Origin: Picochlorum sp. 'celeri'
Taxonomy: Eukaryota; Chlorophyta; Trebouxiophyceae
Reading direction: 5' to 3'
Length of the DNA: 64,000 nucleotides
Assembly: GCA_010909725.1 (NCBI GenBank)
Contig: JAACMV010000007.1
Location: forward strand, 496,001 to 560,000
In this document: piece by piece, positions 42,054 through 52,205 of the stretch
Position numbering within the stretch: position 1 is the first letter of the stretch
Layout of the letters: each line of letters starts with the position of its first letter
Made by a program: the position numbers and the translations under genes
Notes under the pieces: generated by a model
Database searches by the model: none
What the model was told of the DNA's origin: nothing
What the model saw: the letters and a program-made list of their open reading frames with translations, nothing else

Positions 42054-43442
42054 ATGTTGATTCATGGTCACCATCCAAGATTCACCAGTATCGTAGCAAC
42101 AGCGACAAAAGTCTCGTCCCAAGGCCAATGGAGGGACAAGGCAAAGCCCATCGAATCTGGTAGTATGTATCCAGCCAAGGAGAATTGCTCATCCTGTGGG
42201 TTATGCGATACCTATTTTGTCAGTCATGTCAAGGAGGCTTGCGCATTCCTTGGAGATTCAAATATCATGACATTAGAAGAGCGAGTTCACGGTCGACAGA
42301 GGGATTTGGATGATCCTGATGAAGTAATATTTGGGGTTATACAGGAAACGTTTAATGCGAGGGTGGATCCACCCATCAAAGGTGCTCAGTGGACTGGAGT
42401 GGTGACTGGCATTGCTGTTGAAATGTTGACTCAGGGCAAGGTGGATGCGGTTGTGTGTGTGCAGTCTCAAGAGGAGGATGAATTTGCTCCTCGTCCCTTT
42501 GTAGCGACATGTGTTGAGGATATTATCGCTGCCAAGGGGGTGAAGCCGTGTCTGTCACCCAATCTGAATGTTCTTGCTACTGTGGAAGCATTGGATGTGA
42601 AGCGGTTGCTTTTCATCGGTGTAGGGTGTCAGGTGGAGGCGTTGCGTGGTATTCAACCGTATTTGAATGTGGATGATGTCTATGTTATTGGGTTGAATTG
42701 TACGGATAATGGAGAACGGGAGAGTTTGAACAAGTTTTTGAATGCAGCTTCGGAGGATCCAGATACGGTGACGAATTACGAGTTTATGCCAGATTATCGA
42801 GTGCATTTGAAGCATCGAGATGGGCATTATGAAAAAGTACCGTACTTTTGCCTTCCTGCGCAGGAATTGAGCGATGTGATTGCGCCTTCCTGTTTGAGCT
42901 GTTTCCAGTATCCAAATGATTTGGCGGATCTGACGGTTGGGTATATGAAAACACCGTATGATTCAAAAACTCCTATGAATGAGCATTTTCAGAGTGTTCT
43001 TGTGAGGAATGAGAGGGGAAGGGAATTGCTAGATGCGATTCGATCCGTGTCAAAATTAGAATCTCAACCACCATATGGTCATGAAGGTGTGCTCAAAAGA
43101 CAGAGTCTTGTGGTGCAGACTGTGGTGGCGGATGATGAGGCAAAGTGTGGTGAAGGGCCGACAAAGGGAGCGCCGCGATGGTTGGGGGAGGTGCTCGCAT
43201 GGGTTCTGTCTGGACTGGGTCCACGTGGGATTGACTTTGCAAAGTATTCAATAGAGTATCATTATCTGAGGAATTATATTCATGTGATGAGGCACTGGAA
43301 TGGCAAAGCTGCTGAGAAGCACATTCCAGAGTATGTGTATAGAATTGTCAAGTACTATGATGAGAAGACTGGAGGTCTTATTTCGAAACGAGCATCATTA
43401 CAGGCACCATTTCCTGGTGCGAAAACTAAAGTGAAAAAATAA
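42054..43442 (+). CDS. HCAR: Chlorophyll reductase of the HCAR / ferredoxin-type divinyl reductase family
   Basis: The open frame begins upstream with TTG; ATG 42054 is the first start, giving 462 residues. About 45 N-terminal residues are basic and Ser/Thr-rich, fitting a transit peptide. The FrhB-type fold shows ENCSSCGLCDTYFVSHVKEA (iron-sulfur cysteines), GAQWTGVVTGIAVEML, KRLLFIGVGCQVEALRGI and the second cysteine set PSCLSCFQYPNDLADLTVGY. HCAR reduces 7-hydroxymethyl chlorophyll a in the chlorophyll cycle; its sister F-DVR reduces the 8-vinyl group in chlorophyll synthesis. Both use ferredoxin and FAD, and eye comparison cannot separate them. Its stop codon abuts the stop of the convergent beta-carotene hydroxylase gene. 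Confidence 0.9.
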   Translation: MLIHGHHPRFTSIVATATKVSSQGQWRDKAKPIESGSMYPAKENCSSCGLCDTYFVSHVKEACAFLGDSNIMTLEERVHGRQRDLDDPDEVIFGVIQETFNARVDPPIKGAQWTGVVTGIAVEMLTQGKVDAVVCVQSQEEDEFAPRPFVATCVEDIIAAKGVKPCLSPNLNVLATVEALDVKRLLFIGVGCQVEALRGIQPYLNVDDVYVIGLNCTDNGERESLNKFLNAASEDPDTVTNYEFMPDYRVHLKHRDGHYEKVPYFCLPAQELSDVIAPSCLSCFQYPNDLADLTVGYMKTPYDSKTPMNEHFQSVLVRNERGRELLDAIRSVSKLESQPPYGHEGVLKRQSLVVQTVVADDEAKCGEGPTKGAPRWLGEVLAWVLSGLGPRGIDFAKYSIEYHYLRNYIHVMRHWNGKAAEKHIPEYVYRIVKYYDEKTGGLISKRASLQAPFPGAKTKVKK

Positions 43443-44354
43443 TTATTCATTTTCTGAAGATGTTGTTGCTGCCATAAGTTTTTCTAAATCTTCTTCAAAT
43501 CCGGCGTCCTTGAGTTCCAGAGGACCGAGAAACATGCCAAACGGAACTCCACCATACTTGTCAGAGTGATGCATTTGATGTGCCACGACAACCTTTCTCA
43601 GCATGGGGACCTTGGCGATGGGCCCCACCGGAAATCTTCTATGAACGAGACCATCGTGAACAAACATGTAGGAGATGCCAAAGAGCGTAATGCCGAGTCC
43701 TGTTCCAAATAAAAGCCCTCCAATCACATCTGGTCTCATAAATCCATAGGAGCAGAGTCCTATGGCTGGAATGGCATTCATCAAGGCATAGATATCATTC
43801 GCCTCGAATGGTCCCAGGCGTGGCTCATGATGGCTTTTATGAATGGCCCATCCGAGATCATTCTCATGCCACATGTATCGATGAACCCAGCGGGCATACA
43901 TTTCCATCCCAACCATACCTCCGAGACAGAGAAGGAGCGTACCACACAATTCTTCATACGGAAAATCTTCACCATGATCGAGATGCCACGATATTCTATA
44001 ATATGTCGCACATATTGCTAGGAAAATCACCAATGTACTTGCAGCGACAGCTGCAAACTGATATGTAGCCCTTTCTCTGAGCCTCTGCTGTCGTCTCACC
44101 CGTCGCTGGTCATCCAACTCCACTGATGTCGTCGAATTTTCTTTTCCCGTTGCAGTCATCTTCTGCTTGTTCCCACAATGTGCAGATGTACTCTTCATCA
44201 CACTAGTAGTAGATGCCCACCGAGAGATGGATGGAGATGCCCACATGCTCCTCCTCCGAGGATGAGGCTGGTGCCCCAGAACCAAGAGGGGTGCACGTGC
44301 ACCTCTCCTGCATACAGGCATCGACGCCATTGCCGTCTTAGACAATGCCTCCAT
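43443..44354 (-). CDS. CHYB: Non-haem di-iron beta-carotene hydroxylase
   Basis: This enzyme hydroxylates the rings of beta-carotene to make zeaxanthin in plastids. It is a single exon of 303 residues. The first 60-70 residues (Arg/Ser-rich, CRRGARAPLLVLGHQPHPRR) form a transit peptide. The fatty-acid-hydroxylase fold has hydrophobic helices (YQFAAVAASTLVIFLAICAT, VIGGLLFGTGLGITLFGIS) and all four histidine boxes: HRYMWH, HKSHH, HDGLVHRR and HQMHHSDKYGG. These are the iron ligands. Its neighbour on the other strand is a chlorophyll-cycle gene, and the two stop codons touch (43440-43442 and 43443-43445), so the mRNAs must overlap at their 3' ends. Confidence 0.94.
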   Translation of the reverse strand: MEALSKTAMASMPVCRRGARAPLLVLGHQPHPRRRSMWASPSISRWASTTSVMKSTSAHCGNKQKMTATGKENSTTSVELDDQRRVRRQQRLRERATYQFAAVAASTLVIFLAICATYYRISWHLDHGEDFPYEELCGTLLLCLGGMVGMEMYARWVHRYMWHENDLGWAIHKSHHEPRLGPFEANDIYALMNAIPAIGLCSYGFMRPDVIGGLLFGTGLGITLFGISYMFVHDGLVHRRFPVGPIAKVPMLRKVVVAHQMHHSDKYGGVPFGMFLGPLELKDAGFEEDLEKLMAATTSSENE

Positions 44355-44593
44355 GGCGTCAATGTGTAATAAAATACAATGTATAATTAAATAATATAAT
44401 CAGAATGCGCTGCTACAGATGAAGAAGATGAACAAAAAAGGACCACATGATCTCTGCTGATGATGAGATCTAGATCTCTTCATAAGAGATCTGTAAGTGA
44501 AGAGATCCATCATTCATTCGTTCGTTACATAAAACTACTTCCTTCGTACGTTTTCCTTGTGCATTCTATTTTTGAATTAAGTTGAAAGTAAAT
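44355..44593. promoter_or_regulatory. Divergent upstream region with AGATCT palindromes
   Basis: GAGATCTAGATCTC (44465-44478) is a perfect palindrome. It overlaps a 9-base-arm hairpin AGATCTCTT-CAT-AAGAGATCT (44472-44492). These lie between the divergent beta-carotene hydroxylase and DUF1350 genes, and share the AGATCT core with the region upstream of the PRXL2 gene. Regulatory role is inferred. Confidence 0.5.
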
Positions 44594-46258
44594 ATGGCAT
44601 ATCGGTTGGTAACGTATCACCAGGATATGCTCATGTCTCGAGCGGTTGTGAGACAATTATCGAATGGGTCTAAAAACAAACGGTATCACTCTGGTTCAAT
44701 ACAGAGAGTGTCATGTATGGCAAATGAATGGTATGGATATGCGAGGAAAATGCACCTGAATCCAAGGGTGGGGCTGTCGTATGGGTCTGGTCTGTGTACA
44801 CAAGAGGACAGGGGTTGGCCTCTGGTTGCAACACGACACGTGCCCTCACGTTGTGGTGAGAGAATGCTGAGGATGGCATCCTCTTCTATCGGTGATGATG
44901 ACGGTGGTTCTTCTTCTTCTTCTCCTTCTTCTTCTGGTGGCAATGTTTCTTCTTCTCCTTCTTCTCCTTCTTCTCCCTCTCCTGGTGTGACGGGTGGGGG
45001 TCCAAAGTCTCCTCCAGAAGGTTTTGCAACCTTGGAACGGGTAATTCAACAAACAATGGGTGGAGGCGAAGGAAAGCAGTGGAATGAAGTGGATGGCTGC
45101 TGGGTGCTGTACCCTCCAGAGTCGGATCAAGGCCGTGATATGAGCAAGGTGTCTTGTTTAGTGCATTTTGTGGGGGGTGCGTTTGTGGGGGCTGCTCCAC
45201 AGGTGGCATATAAGAGGATTCTCGAAGGATTGGCTGCTAGAGGGGCACTGGTGGTCGCAACACCATATGCGACGGGATTTGACCATCTTCGGACAGTGGA
45301 TGAAGTGTATTTCAAATACTCTCGCTGTGTGAAATCTCTGGGTCCAGGTATCCAAATGTTACCAACGTATGGTTTGGGACATAGTCTTGGGTCTCTTATC
45401 CAAGTACTGGTATGCTCTAGATATGTAGTGCCTCGAGCGGGCAACATTCTGATGAGCTTCAACAATAGACCTGCAACAGATTCCATTCCATTTCTGTCCC
45501 CATTTATTGCACCATCTGCAAGAGCATTAGGCCCTATATTATCCCAATTAGCAACGTCTCCCTTACGATCAGGTGTGGAGCAGTGGATTGATATATTAAA
45601 GGGAGCTTCACCCGAGACATTCCGTCAGGTATTGCCATTATTGGAGCAGCTCACGCCAATCTACTTGGATGTTGCAAGTGGGACTGAAGAATTCACCCCT
45701 CCTCCAGAGGAGACGAGAAAGATGATAAAGGATGGGTATGCTATTAATAAGAATCTGTTGTTAAAATTCTCGGACGATTCCATCGACGAGACTCCAGTTC
45801 TCGCAAGTGTCCTGCAAAGCTCGCCACTGTGGAACCAAGGTTCTTTGGAATTGATGGTGAAATCTTTACCCGGAGACCACGCAAGGCCTATGCAGCAAGA
45901 TTTGAGTGAATTTTCACCTGAATTTGCTGAATTCACCTCTCAGAGACTCTCAGAATCAGAGACATTTTGGAACTCTGTTGGCTCTCTTGCAGAACAAGCA
46001 ACAGGTCTTCCCCCCATTGCCAAGGAACAGTTGACTGGACTCGCAAAGACAGCATCCAGTATGACATCCATGTTTGGTGATGCTGTAGGGGCGTCTCCTC
46101 GTCGCTCAGGAGAGGAAAAGCAAGCGCTGTCCATGGATGCCCTGGTGGATGAAATTGGGTCTTGGATGGGGCTGATATCACAAAAACAAACAGAACCGCG
46201 AGCTTTGCCATCGCCTTCTGAGAGCAGTAGCAATAATAGTCCGTTGTCCAGTCCCTAG
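44594..46258 (+). CDS. DUF1350 family alpha/beta-hydrolase-like plastid protein
   Basis: ATG 44594 is the first start in the frame (TTG at 44582), giving 554 residues. The first 130 residues are low in complexity with runs of Ser, Pro and Gly, including a likely transit peptide. The DUF1350 domain covers about residues 150-400: WNEVDGCWVLYPPE, LVHFVGGAFVGAAPQVAYK, VVATPYATGFDHLRTVDEV and the nucleophile-elbow-like YGLGHSLGSLIQVLV. DUF1350 proteins are conserved in cyanobacteria and plastids, with no established function known to me. The C-terminal 150 residues are Ser/Glu-rich and probably disordered. Confidence 0.85.
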   Translation: MAYRLVTYHQDMLMSRAVVRQLSNGSKNKRYHSGSIQRVSCMANEWYGYARKMHLNPRVGLSYGSGLCTQEDRGWPLVATRHVPSRCGERMLRMASSSIGDDDGGSSSSSPSSSGGNVSSSPSSPSSPSPGVTGGGPKSPPEGFATLERVIQQTMGGGEGKQWNEVDGCWVLYPPESDQGRDMSKVSCLVHFVGGAFVGAAPQVAYKRILEGLAARGALVVATPYATGFDHLRTVDEVYFKYSRCVKSLGPGIQMLPTYGLGHSLGSLIQVLVCSRYVVPRAGNILMSFNNRPATDSIPFLSPFIAPSARALGPILSQLATSPLRSGVEQWIDILKGASPETFRQVLPLLEQLTPIYLDVASGTEEFTPPPEETRKMIKDGYAINKNLLLKFSDDSIDETPVLASVLQSSPLWNQGSLELMVKSLPGDHARPMQQDLSEFSPEFAEFTSQRLSESETFWNSVGSLAEQATGLPPIAKEQLTGLAKTASSMTSMFGDAVGASPRRSGEEKQALSMDALVDEIGSWMGLISQKQTEPRALPSPSESSSNNSPLSSP

Positions 46259-46439
46259 GATGCAATGCGGTGCACACGAGACAATATTTTCTTTTCCAAC
46301 ACATCACATGATATAGCAGCTGTAACCATAAAAAATCGACCAGCAATCTCAACCACCCCTCACATTGTCTCATCACCAAATACCTACCTTGCCACAACAA
46401 TAGCTACAGCATTCTCCAATTTTGAATTTAGGATATACT

Positions 46440-47660
46440 ATGGTAGCATTTCAACGTAGAGGTATCCTCGAACCTGGTCGAGTGGGACCGACGTGGAGTA
46501 GTAACAACATTTCGACATTGGTATCCCTTTCCAAGGTCGGTGGTTGGGTTTACCCACGATATTCGAATACATATTGCTTTAGAAATAGACTAAGTGTACG
46601 TTTGGTCCTTGTTTGTCTACTTTTGTTCGGTGGTTGTGCCCTACAAAATACTGACTTGGAAAGGGTCAAGTTTCATGGTGGTTGACCTGATGTCCTGATT
46701 TCTGTTGTTGTGCAGAAGAGACGGTGTGATGGGACGCACAGAGTCTGTGCGACCTCTCGACACGGCCAGAATAATCATGATGAGAATGGGGGATTGTCAT
46801 CATCCATGGTGAATGATGCCATTCCAGATGTGATGCCTGTGGTCAGTCAGCAGGAGGATTGGAGGGCATTTCGGGCAAAGCTTGTGCAGTCTTCTGTTGG
46901 TATGTTTGGGGAAAAGGAGGAGGCATCATCGGCTCACGAGTCGGAGGATACTCGTGTGTTGGAGGATGCGTGGGCACATGTTTTGGGTCTACCAGAGAGA
47001 GGATGCTTGTTGCTTGCGAATCCTCTCATGTTTACCACGTCGCAGACGCATTTTAACAAATCTGTCATCCTTATATTTAGCCATGAATCCGATGGGAGTG
47101 CTGGTGTGATTGTGAATAAGCCAACACAACATGTGATGGGGGAGTTTAGAGATGCATCATCGCTGGCAGAGTCGTACGATGAATGCAGGCTGTATCTTGG
47201 AGGGGATGTGGGTCCAGAAGTTTTGAATGTATTGCATAGAGTGGATGGTATTGATGGGGCGAATGAGGTGATCCCTGGGGTATACTTGGGTGGCATTGAT
47301 GGGGTTGGGGAATCTCTTGGTGCTGAGGAGGCGGACAAAGAGAAGGATGTTCGGGTTTTGACGCGATATGCTGGATGGGGGCCTGGTCAATTGGAAGAAG
47401 AGGTGAGGCGTGGGGTGTGGATAGTTGCAGCTGCCTCCCCAGATGTCATATTTTCAGAGTTTGCTGGTGACGATGCATGGCATCATGTGTTGCAGCTCAT
47501 GGGAGGTGAGTTTGCCGGTCTGAGTGATGCGGCCAAGGAAGAGTACAGGGAAGATATTATGGAGGTACAGTCTGAGGGGGATTGCCATCCTGGCCAGGGG
47601 GTGGATGTTGATGACCATGGTGAAGATGACTGTGGGCATACGCATGGAAGTGGTATTTAA
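46440..47660 (+). CDS. AlgH/UPF0301 (DUF179) family protein, plastid type
   Basis: Exons 46440-46595 and 46716-47660 with intron 46596-46715 (GTACGT..GTGCAG), phase 0, give 366 residues. The N-terminal 120 residues are Ser/Arg-rich and lack a domain, as expected for a transit peptide plus linker. The DUF179 domain begins near GCLLLANPLMFTTSQTHFNK. It shows FSHESDGSAGVIVNKPT, LYLGGDVGPEVLNVLHRV and the later RYAGWGPGQLEEEVRRGVW and WHHVLQLMGGEFAGLSD. The family is widespread in bacteria and plastids; a redox or regulatory role has been proposed, but the mechanism is unclear. The C-terminal 30 residues are His/Asp-rich and could bind metal. TGTAA follows the stop. Confidence 0.9.
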
Positions 47661-47748
47661 TGTTTCTCGTTTTACTTCTTGTTTCACAAATGTAATAATT
47701 ATTACAATAATGAAGAATCCAGTGTTACATAATGTTTTATACTTGGAG

Positions 47749-50700
47749 TTATTGCAATGGGTTGCACAGCAATGGTAAAATGTCAAATGTTGAGAAGAAT
47801 TTGTGCATGTCTGCTGAGAATTTCTCATACATCACGAAGGCAGACGACAAGGGAATTTGATCCTGTTTTTGAAGCAGTTTCCAATCATGCTTCAATTCAA
47901 ATGCAACCTTGAGTGATGAAAGGAATTCAATAATGTCAGCTCTGGTGGCAGGGGTTTCACCCGTCACACTACCAGATGATCGTGACATGATGAAGCGATA
48001 TGCAGTTTCCAGCCTTTCACGGGGAGGAGCATCAACAAGCAACGCCAAGATGCCCATGATGGTCCCGAAATTCAAATATCCTGATCCATCTGCATCGAGC
48101 AAAGGAAGAATCCTCTTATGCAACGCTTTAAGTGCTGTTTCAACCAAGTGTGGCGGGGAGCGCGGTTGGATCAATCGTTGTAAGGTGTCCAGGATCTCGG
48201 CTTGATGAATCTTTCTTGTTTGCTTTCCACTTTTCGATGGAGATCGTATTTTTGAATTGGAAACTTGTACTTCGTGCCGTAACGCGTCGAGAGTCAATGC
48301 TGTCAAGGGCTGCAGAGATTGCAAAAGAGGCACATCCAGAGTGCACAAAATCTGATCCACTGAGGATCCTGATGCCTCGATCGCACTAATAACATCGGAG
48401 GACATATCCTGCTTTAAAATTCTGGATGGTGGCGTCCACCTGCATAAGCGATCGTATGATCTATCGGTGAGGAACATGCCTGATTGAATGGATGCCATGC
48501 TGACAGTTCTTGACATTTTCATGCTCGTCTTTCCACTCCTGCTGGTTGCAACTGACACTGTATCACTCTCATTGTGCGATATGTGCGCGTTTGGTTGAGA
48601 TTCATCAGGTACATGTGCGTCATCCTTGGGGTCGGAATGTGGCACCTCCTGCGGCGGTGATGGTGGAATCTCAGGAAGGCTCTGCTGGGGGGTCCCATCA
48701 ACTGCATCCTGAATTGCACTAAGCTGATTCTCTAAATCTCTCGGCTGGCCATTTGCCCTAACAAGTTGGTAGAGTTTCTCAACCTCGATAGCAATCATAT
48801 CATCCTCGCTACAGAGTTCAAGGCATTTTCTGAGATATGCTGCTGCTTGCCTTCTATGACCACCATCCCCTCTGCTATCTGGCAGCATGCACAGAGCTAC
48901 CGCTTTACCGAGGAGAGATCTGGTGTGGTCAGGTTCCTGGTCAAGTACCGCATCATAGTGCTTAATGGCTTCTTCTGGGAGGGATCTCTCCCTCAAGATG
49001 TTGGCAAGGTTGAAATGTGCCTCAATGTGCCTCTCATCAGAAGCAAGCGCCATATTGAAGCACCGTGTAGCTTCCTCCTTGTTACCGGTCGTTATTCTAA
49101 CACACCCGAGGTCTGCCCACGCATCAGCAAAGTCCGGGAGGATCCTGAAGAAGGCAAACACCACAAGGTTTAACAATACATTGACAACATGGAGTGCAAG
49201 GGATTCAAATTCATCGTACTTTAACGAATGTTCCAGAGCTTCAATTGCGCCATCGTAATCTCCTAGTGCATAGCGCACAGATCCAAGAAGTTTGTGAACT
49301 CTAGGATGCCGATCTTCTTTCCTCGCAGCCTTTGTATACTCCCTTTCTGCTGCTTCGAGATTGTCCAAACTCTCCAAAGAAATCCCCATGTTGATGTGAA
49401 TCTTCACCAACAAGGGATCAGAGTCCTCACATCTTTTATACGCCTCGAAATATGCTTTTGCTGCAGTCTCGTATTCGTTCAACGCGAAATATGTGTTTCC
49501 GAGTCTAAAGTACGCCAGTGGATCTTCTGGACATGCAAGGGTTGCATCTCGCAAAAATGGTTGTGCTTCTTTGAATCTGCATTAATCATGACATGTCAAG
49601 TCCAAATTCACGGTACACGCACGCAACACACAGATCATCATTTGTCACGCACCGAGCGCACTGCATCAAGAGATCCCCTATTTCCAAGTTTGCTGTATGA
49701 CAAGCCCATGCTGGAAGCAAGCTTGCAGACTCTTGCACTTCCTCCAATGAATGGGCTAGATCTTTTGGGTTTGAATGTATGATACACTCAGCTTGATCGA
49801 CAATTTGTTTAATATTTGCTTCCATGATAGCCATCATTCTAGACCTTTCGCGCTCCTCGACTTCCTCTTTGGACAAGGGAGCAGCTTGCTGCTTGGCAGG
49901 CGAGCCAGGTCGCAGGTCCTGTTGCGCAGGCTTTTGAACGTGCCTTGCTTCGTCTTCTCTATCGTCCGCTTCTCCTGCGGCGCCTTTTCTTCTACTCTTC
50001 TTCTTAGGAGACAGCGACTTGAGAAGATTTTTCCACCCGCCACTCTTTGGCTTTTTCTCTTCAACTGCAGTATCCTTGTCATCATGTGCTGCAGATGGGA
50101 ATGCATGGACCGAAATGACTGTAGAAATATTTCCAGCATCCTTATCTGGAGATAATACCGCGGATCGTGGAGCAGGGCCTTCAGCAGCGTCAATATGAAC
50201 GTCATTAAGGGCTTCAACTAGTCCAGACGATCCCGAGGTGGAAGGACTTCTCCTCTGATATCCTGCAATAAGCGAGTCTCGTGGTGGTGACATGATGCCC
50301 TCGAGCATATCATCATCTGAATCATCCAATCGAAGTGGCCCCTCATGTTCAGGAATCTTTGGGCTGGTTTTACTTCCATACAGTCTCTCCAAGAAGGGAC
50401 TGTATGGACCAGGAATCTCCTCATCCTTGGTGGAGATGTTAATCTCATCCTCTTGTGGAACTCCAAATGCATTGAGCATAGAGCATTTGTACGCAGAGCA
50501 TCCATCCGAAACAACAACGGATGCAACCTTGTTCGCCACAGAGCACCACTGATGCAACTGTCGAGGTGCATCTTTATAGGAATCTACTTCCTTGACCCCA
50601 TATTCCTTGGGAATGTTGACAACCAGTGACACCGTGCTACGGCGATCATCGCTCTCATACACATGAACGATTGATCCAGGAGGTAATAAAGGCTCTAAAT

Positions 50701-51829
50701 CTTGCGCGACAACCATTCCCTGATCAAAGAGCGCTTTCCCTCCCATGCCCTTGTCTGTAAACGACAGAGTATACATGAGCTTGGAGTCTCTCCTCTCAGG
50801 ATCCTGAACAGCAATCACATCCACATCACCAACTCCAGGGAAAACTATATGTGGATTATTCTTGAGAGATTTGACCAAGTCGTTGGCGATTCTCCCCTTC
50901 TCTGCAGGCACACGGCATGCAATGGTCACGTGGCGATGCTTGCCATCACCTGCTAGACAATCATCTTTCGTCACCATGGCAGCAGCCCCTCGTGGCAACA
51001 CCTTCTGAAGGGACGCCATCATATCCTTTACATCCATATTGCTTTCAGGAGGCATCTGTAATGCAAAGGCAAACGTGGAACAATCTGCATAGCCCATCAT
51101 GTGAGATGCCACCATGACATCTGACACACAGCTCTCGCGCTTGTCTTCACCTTTCCGCACAACAGCCTCTCTCTCGGCAAATAACACCGATACATCTTCT
51201 CCAAAATCGCTCTCAGAGAATGCCTGCTCAGGCTCCACACCCAGCACCGCCTTGAAGTACTCCATCTCATCTGCTTTCACTGCATTCTTTGCAAACACAC
51301 AGGAAACGCCAAAGCACATCCCAGGATACACATTACTCTTCTCACCAACATCTACAGAGACACCATCTGGAACAGCTTTGCGCAGCGCAACCTCGAGGGC
51401 CTTTGTAACGTCACCTGAATCCCCCGTCCTCTGTGGAACAAACACAGCAAGTTCCTGAACACACATCTCCTCCTCACTCTTTCGCCCTCTATACGCCTTG
51501 ATCATCAGATCATAATCTCGTTTCACATCAGCCACACCACTCTGATAAATCTTTTTCAAATCCTCCATGCGCAACCCTCCTTCAACCCCAAACTCATTCC
51601 ACACTTGCTCAACAATCAAATCAACATGCTCCTGCTCCAAATTCGACTCTGGATTCACAACCCGAACCAATTCCACAAATTCCTTCTGCAATATGAAATA
51701 ATAATACATGGATCATGAACATGGTAGCGCATATTGCCATCTGCACCCGCAACAACCACGCACCTCACTGAGGCAACCGTCTCCGTCTGTATCAGACATA
51801 CAGAACATCCGTTCCACAATCTGATCCAT
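47749..51829 (-). CDS. EF-hand and TPR protein (plant calcium-binding TPR family)
   Basis: Four exons, 51829-51764, 51685-49653, 49576-49220 and 49144-47749, give 1283 residues. Introns are 51686-51763, 49577-49652 and 49145-49219. The first exon plus splice makes a perfect EF-hand, DTDGDGCLSEKEF (residues about 14-26). A long middle region, about 30-690, has no family I know and is Ser/Lys-rich near its end. TPR repeats run from about 700 to 930 (AYFRLGNTYFALNEYETAAK, ADLGCVRITTGNKEEATRCF). A second EF-like loop, DADGSGYLNFGTI, lies near 1160, with Thr where Glu is usual. Plant homologues such as At1g05150 share EF-hand plus TPR but are nearer 800 residues. The third intron is 75 bases, in frame and stop-free, so retention would add 25 residues. 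Confidence 0.88.
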
Positions 51830-52119
51830 CCTTGAGAAAATATATCCTTTAAAAATTAATCTGTTGATGCTCAAATCTTCATCCAATCAAGAGTCTGTTG
51901 CACTCTGAACAATTTCTGAACGACTCCTGTCCCAAGTACTACCAGTGCCTGCGGAGGCTCCTCACTCGGCCATCATTATTATTATCTCAAATGATTGATT
52001 AATTGTTTCTTTATAACAATAGATTGGTATATATAGATGGAAATGGCAGCCACGAGGGATGAGGCGTATTCTGGTCGGTTCATCCGTGGTTGTTGGTTGG
52101 AGATTTCAGACCAGCGCTG

Positions 52120-52205
52120 ATGGAGCGGCGCGCTTTTTAAATATCCTAATTAAGCATTGCTACAGTGTCGAATCATGCACACATCCATGCGCGTCGAGGA
52201 TTGTC
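52120..52205 (+). repeat. Duplicated ERCC1 upstream region and first codons (copy A)
   Basis: This segment repeats the sequence before and at the start of ERCC1. ATGGAGCGGCGCGCTTTTT (52120-52138) matches 53700-53718; bases 52137-52173 match 62418-62454 exactly; 52174-52205 match 62476-62507 with two mismatches. It includes an ATG (52187) with codons for M-R-V-E-D-C, parallel to M-H-V-E-D-C in ERCC1. It runs straight into the 3' end of the methyltransferase gene. The rest of the gap 51830-52204 shows nothing else. Confidence 0.8.

Noticed and set aside
44846..45209. Arg/Lys-rich minus-strand frames opposite DUF1350
   Set aside because: Shadows of the Ser/Pro-rich repeat tract in the real gene.
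49586..51709. Stand-alone 707-residue gene upstream of the TPR gene
   Set aside because: A GTGCGT..TGCAG intron (49577-49652) joins it in frame to the TPR exon, and its 5' exon supplies an EF-hand.
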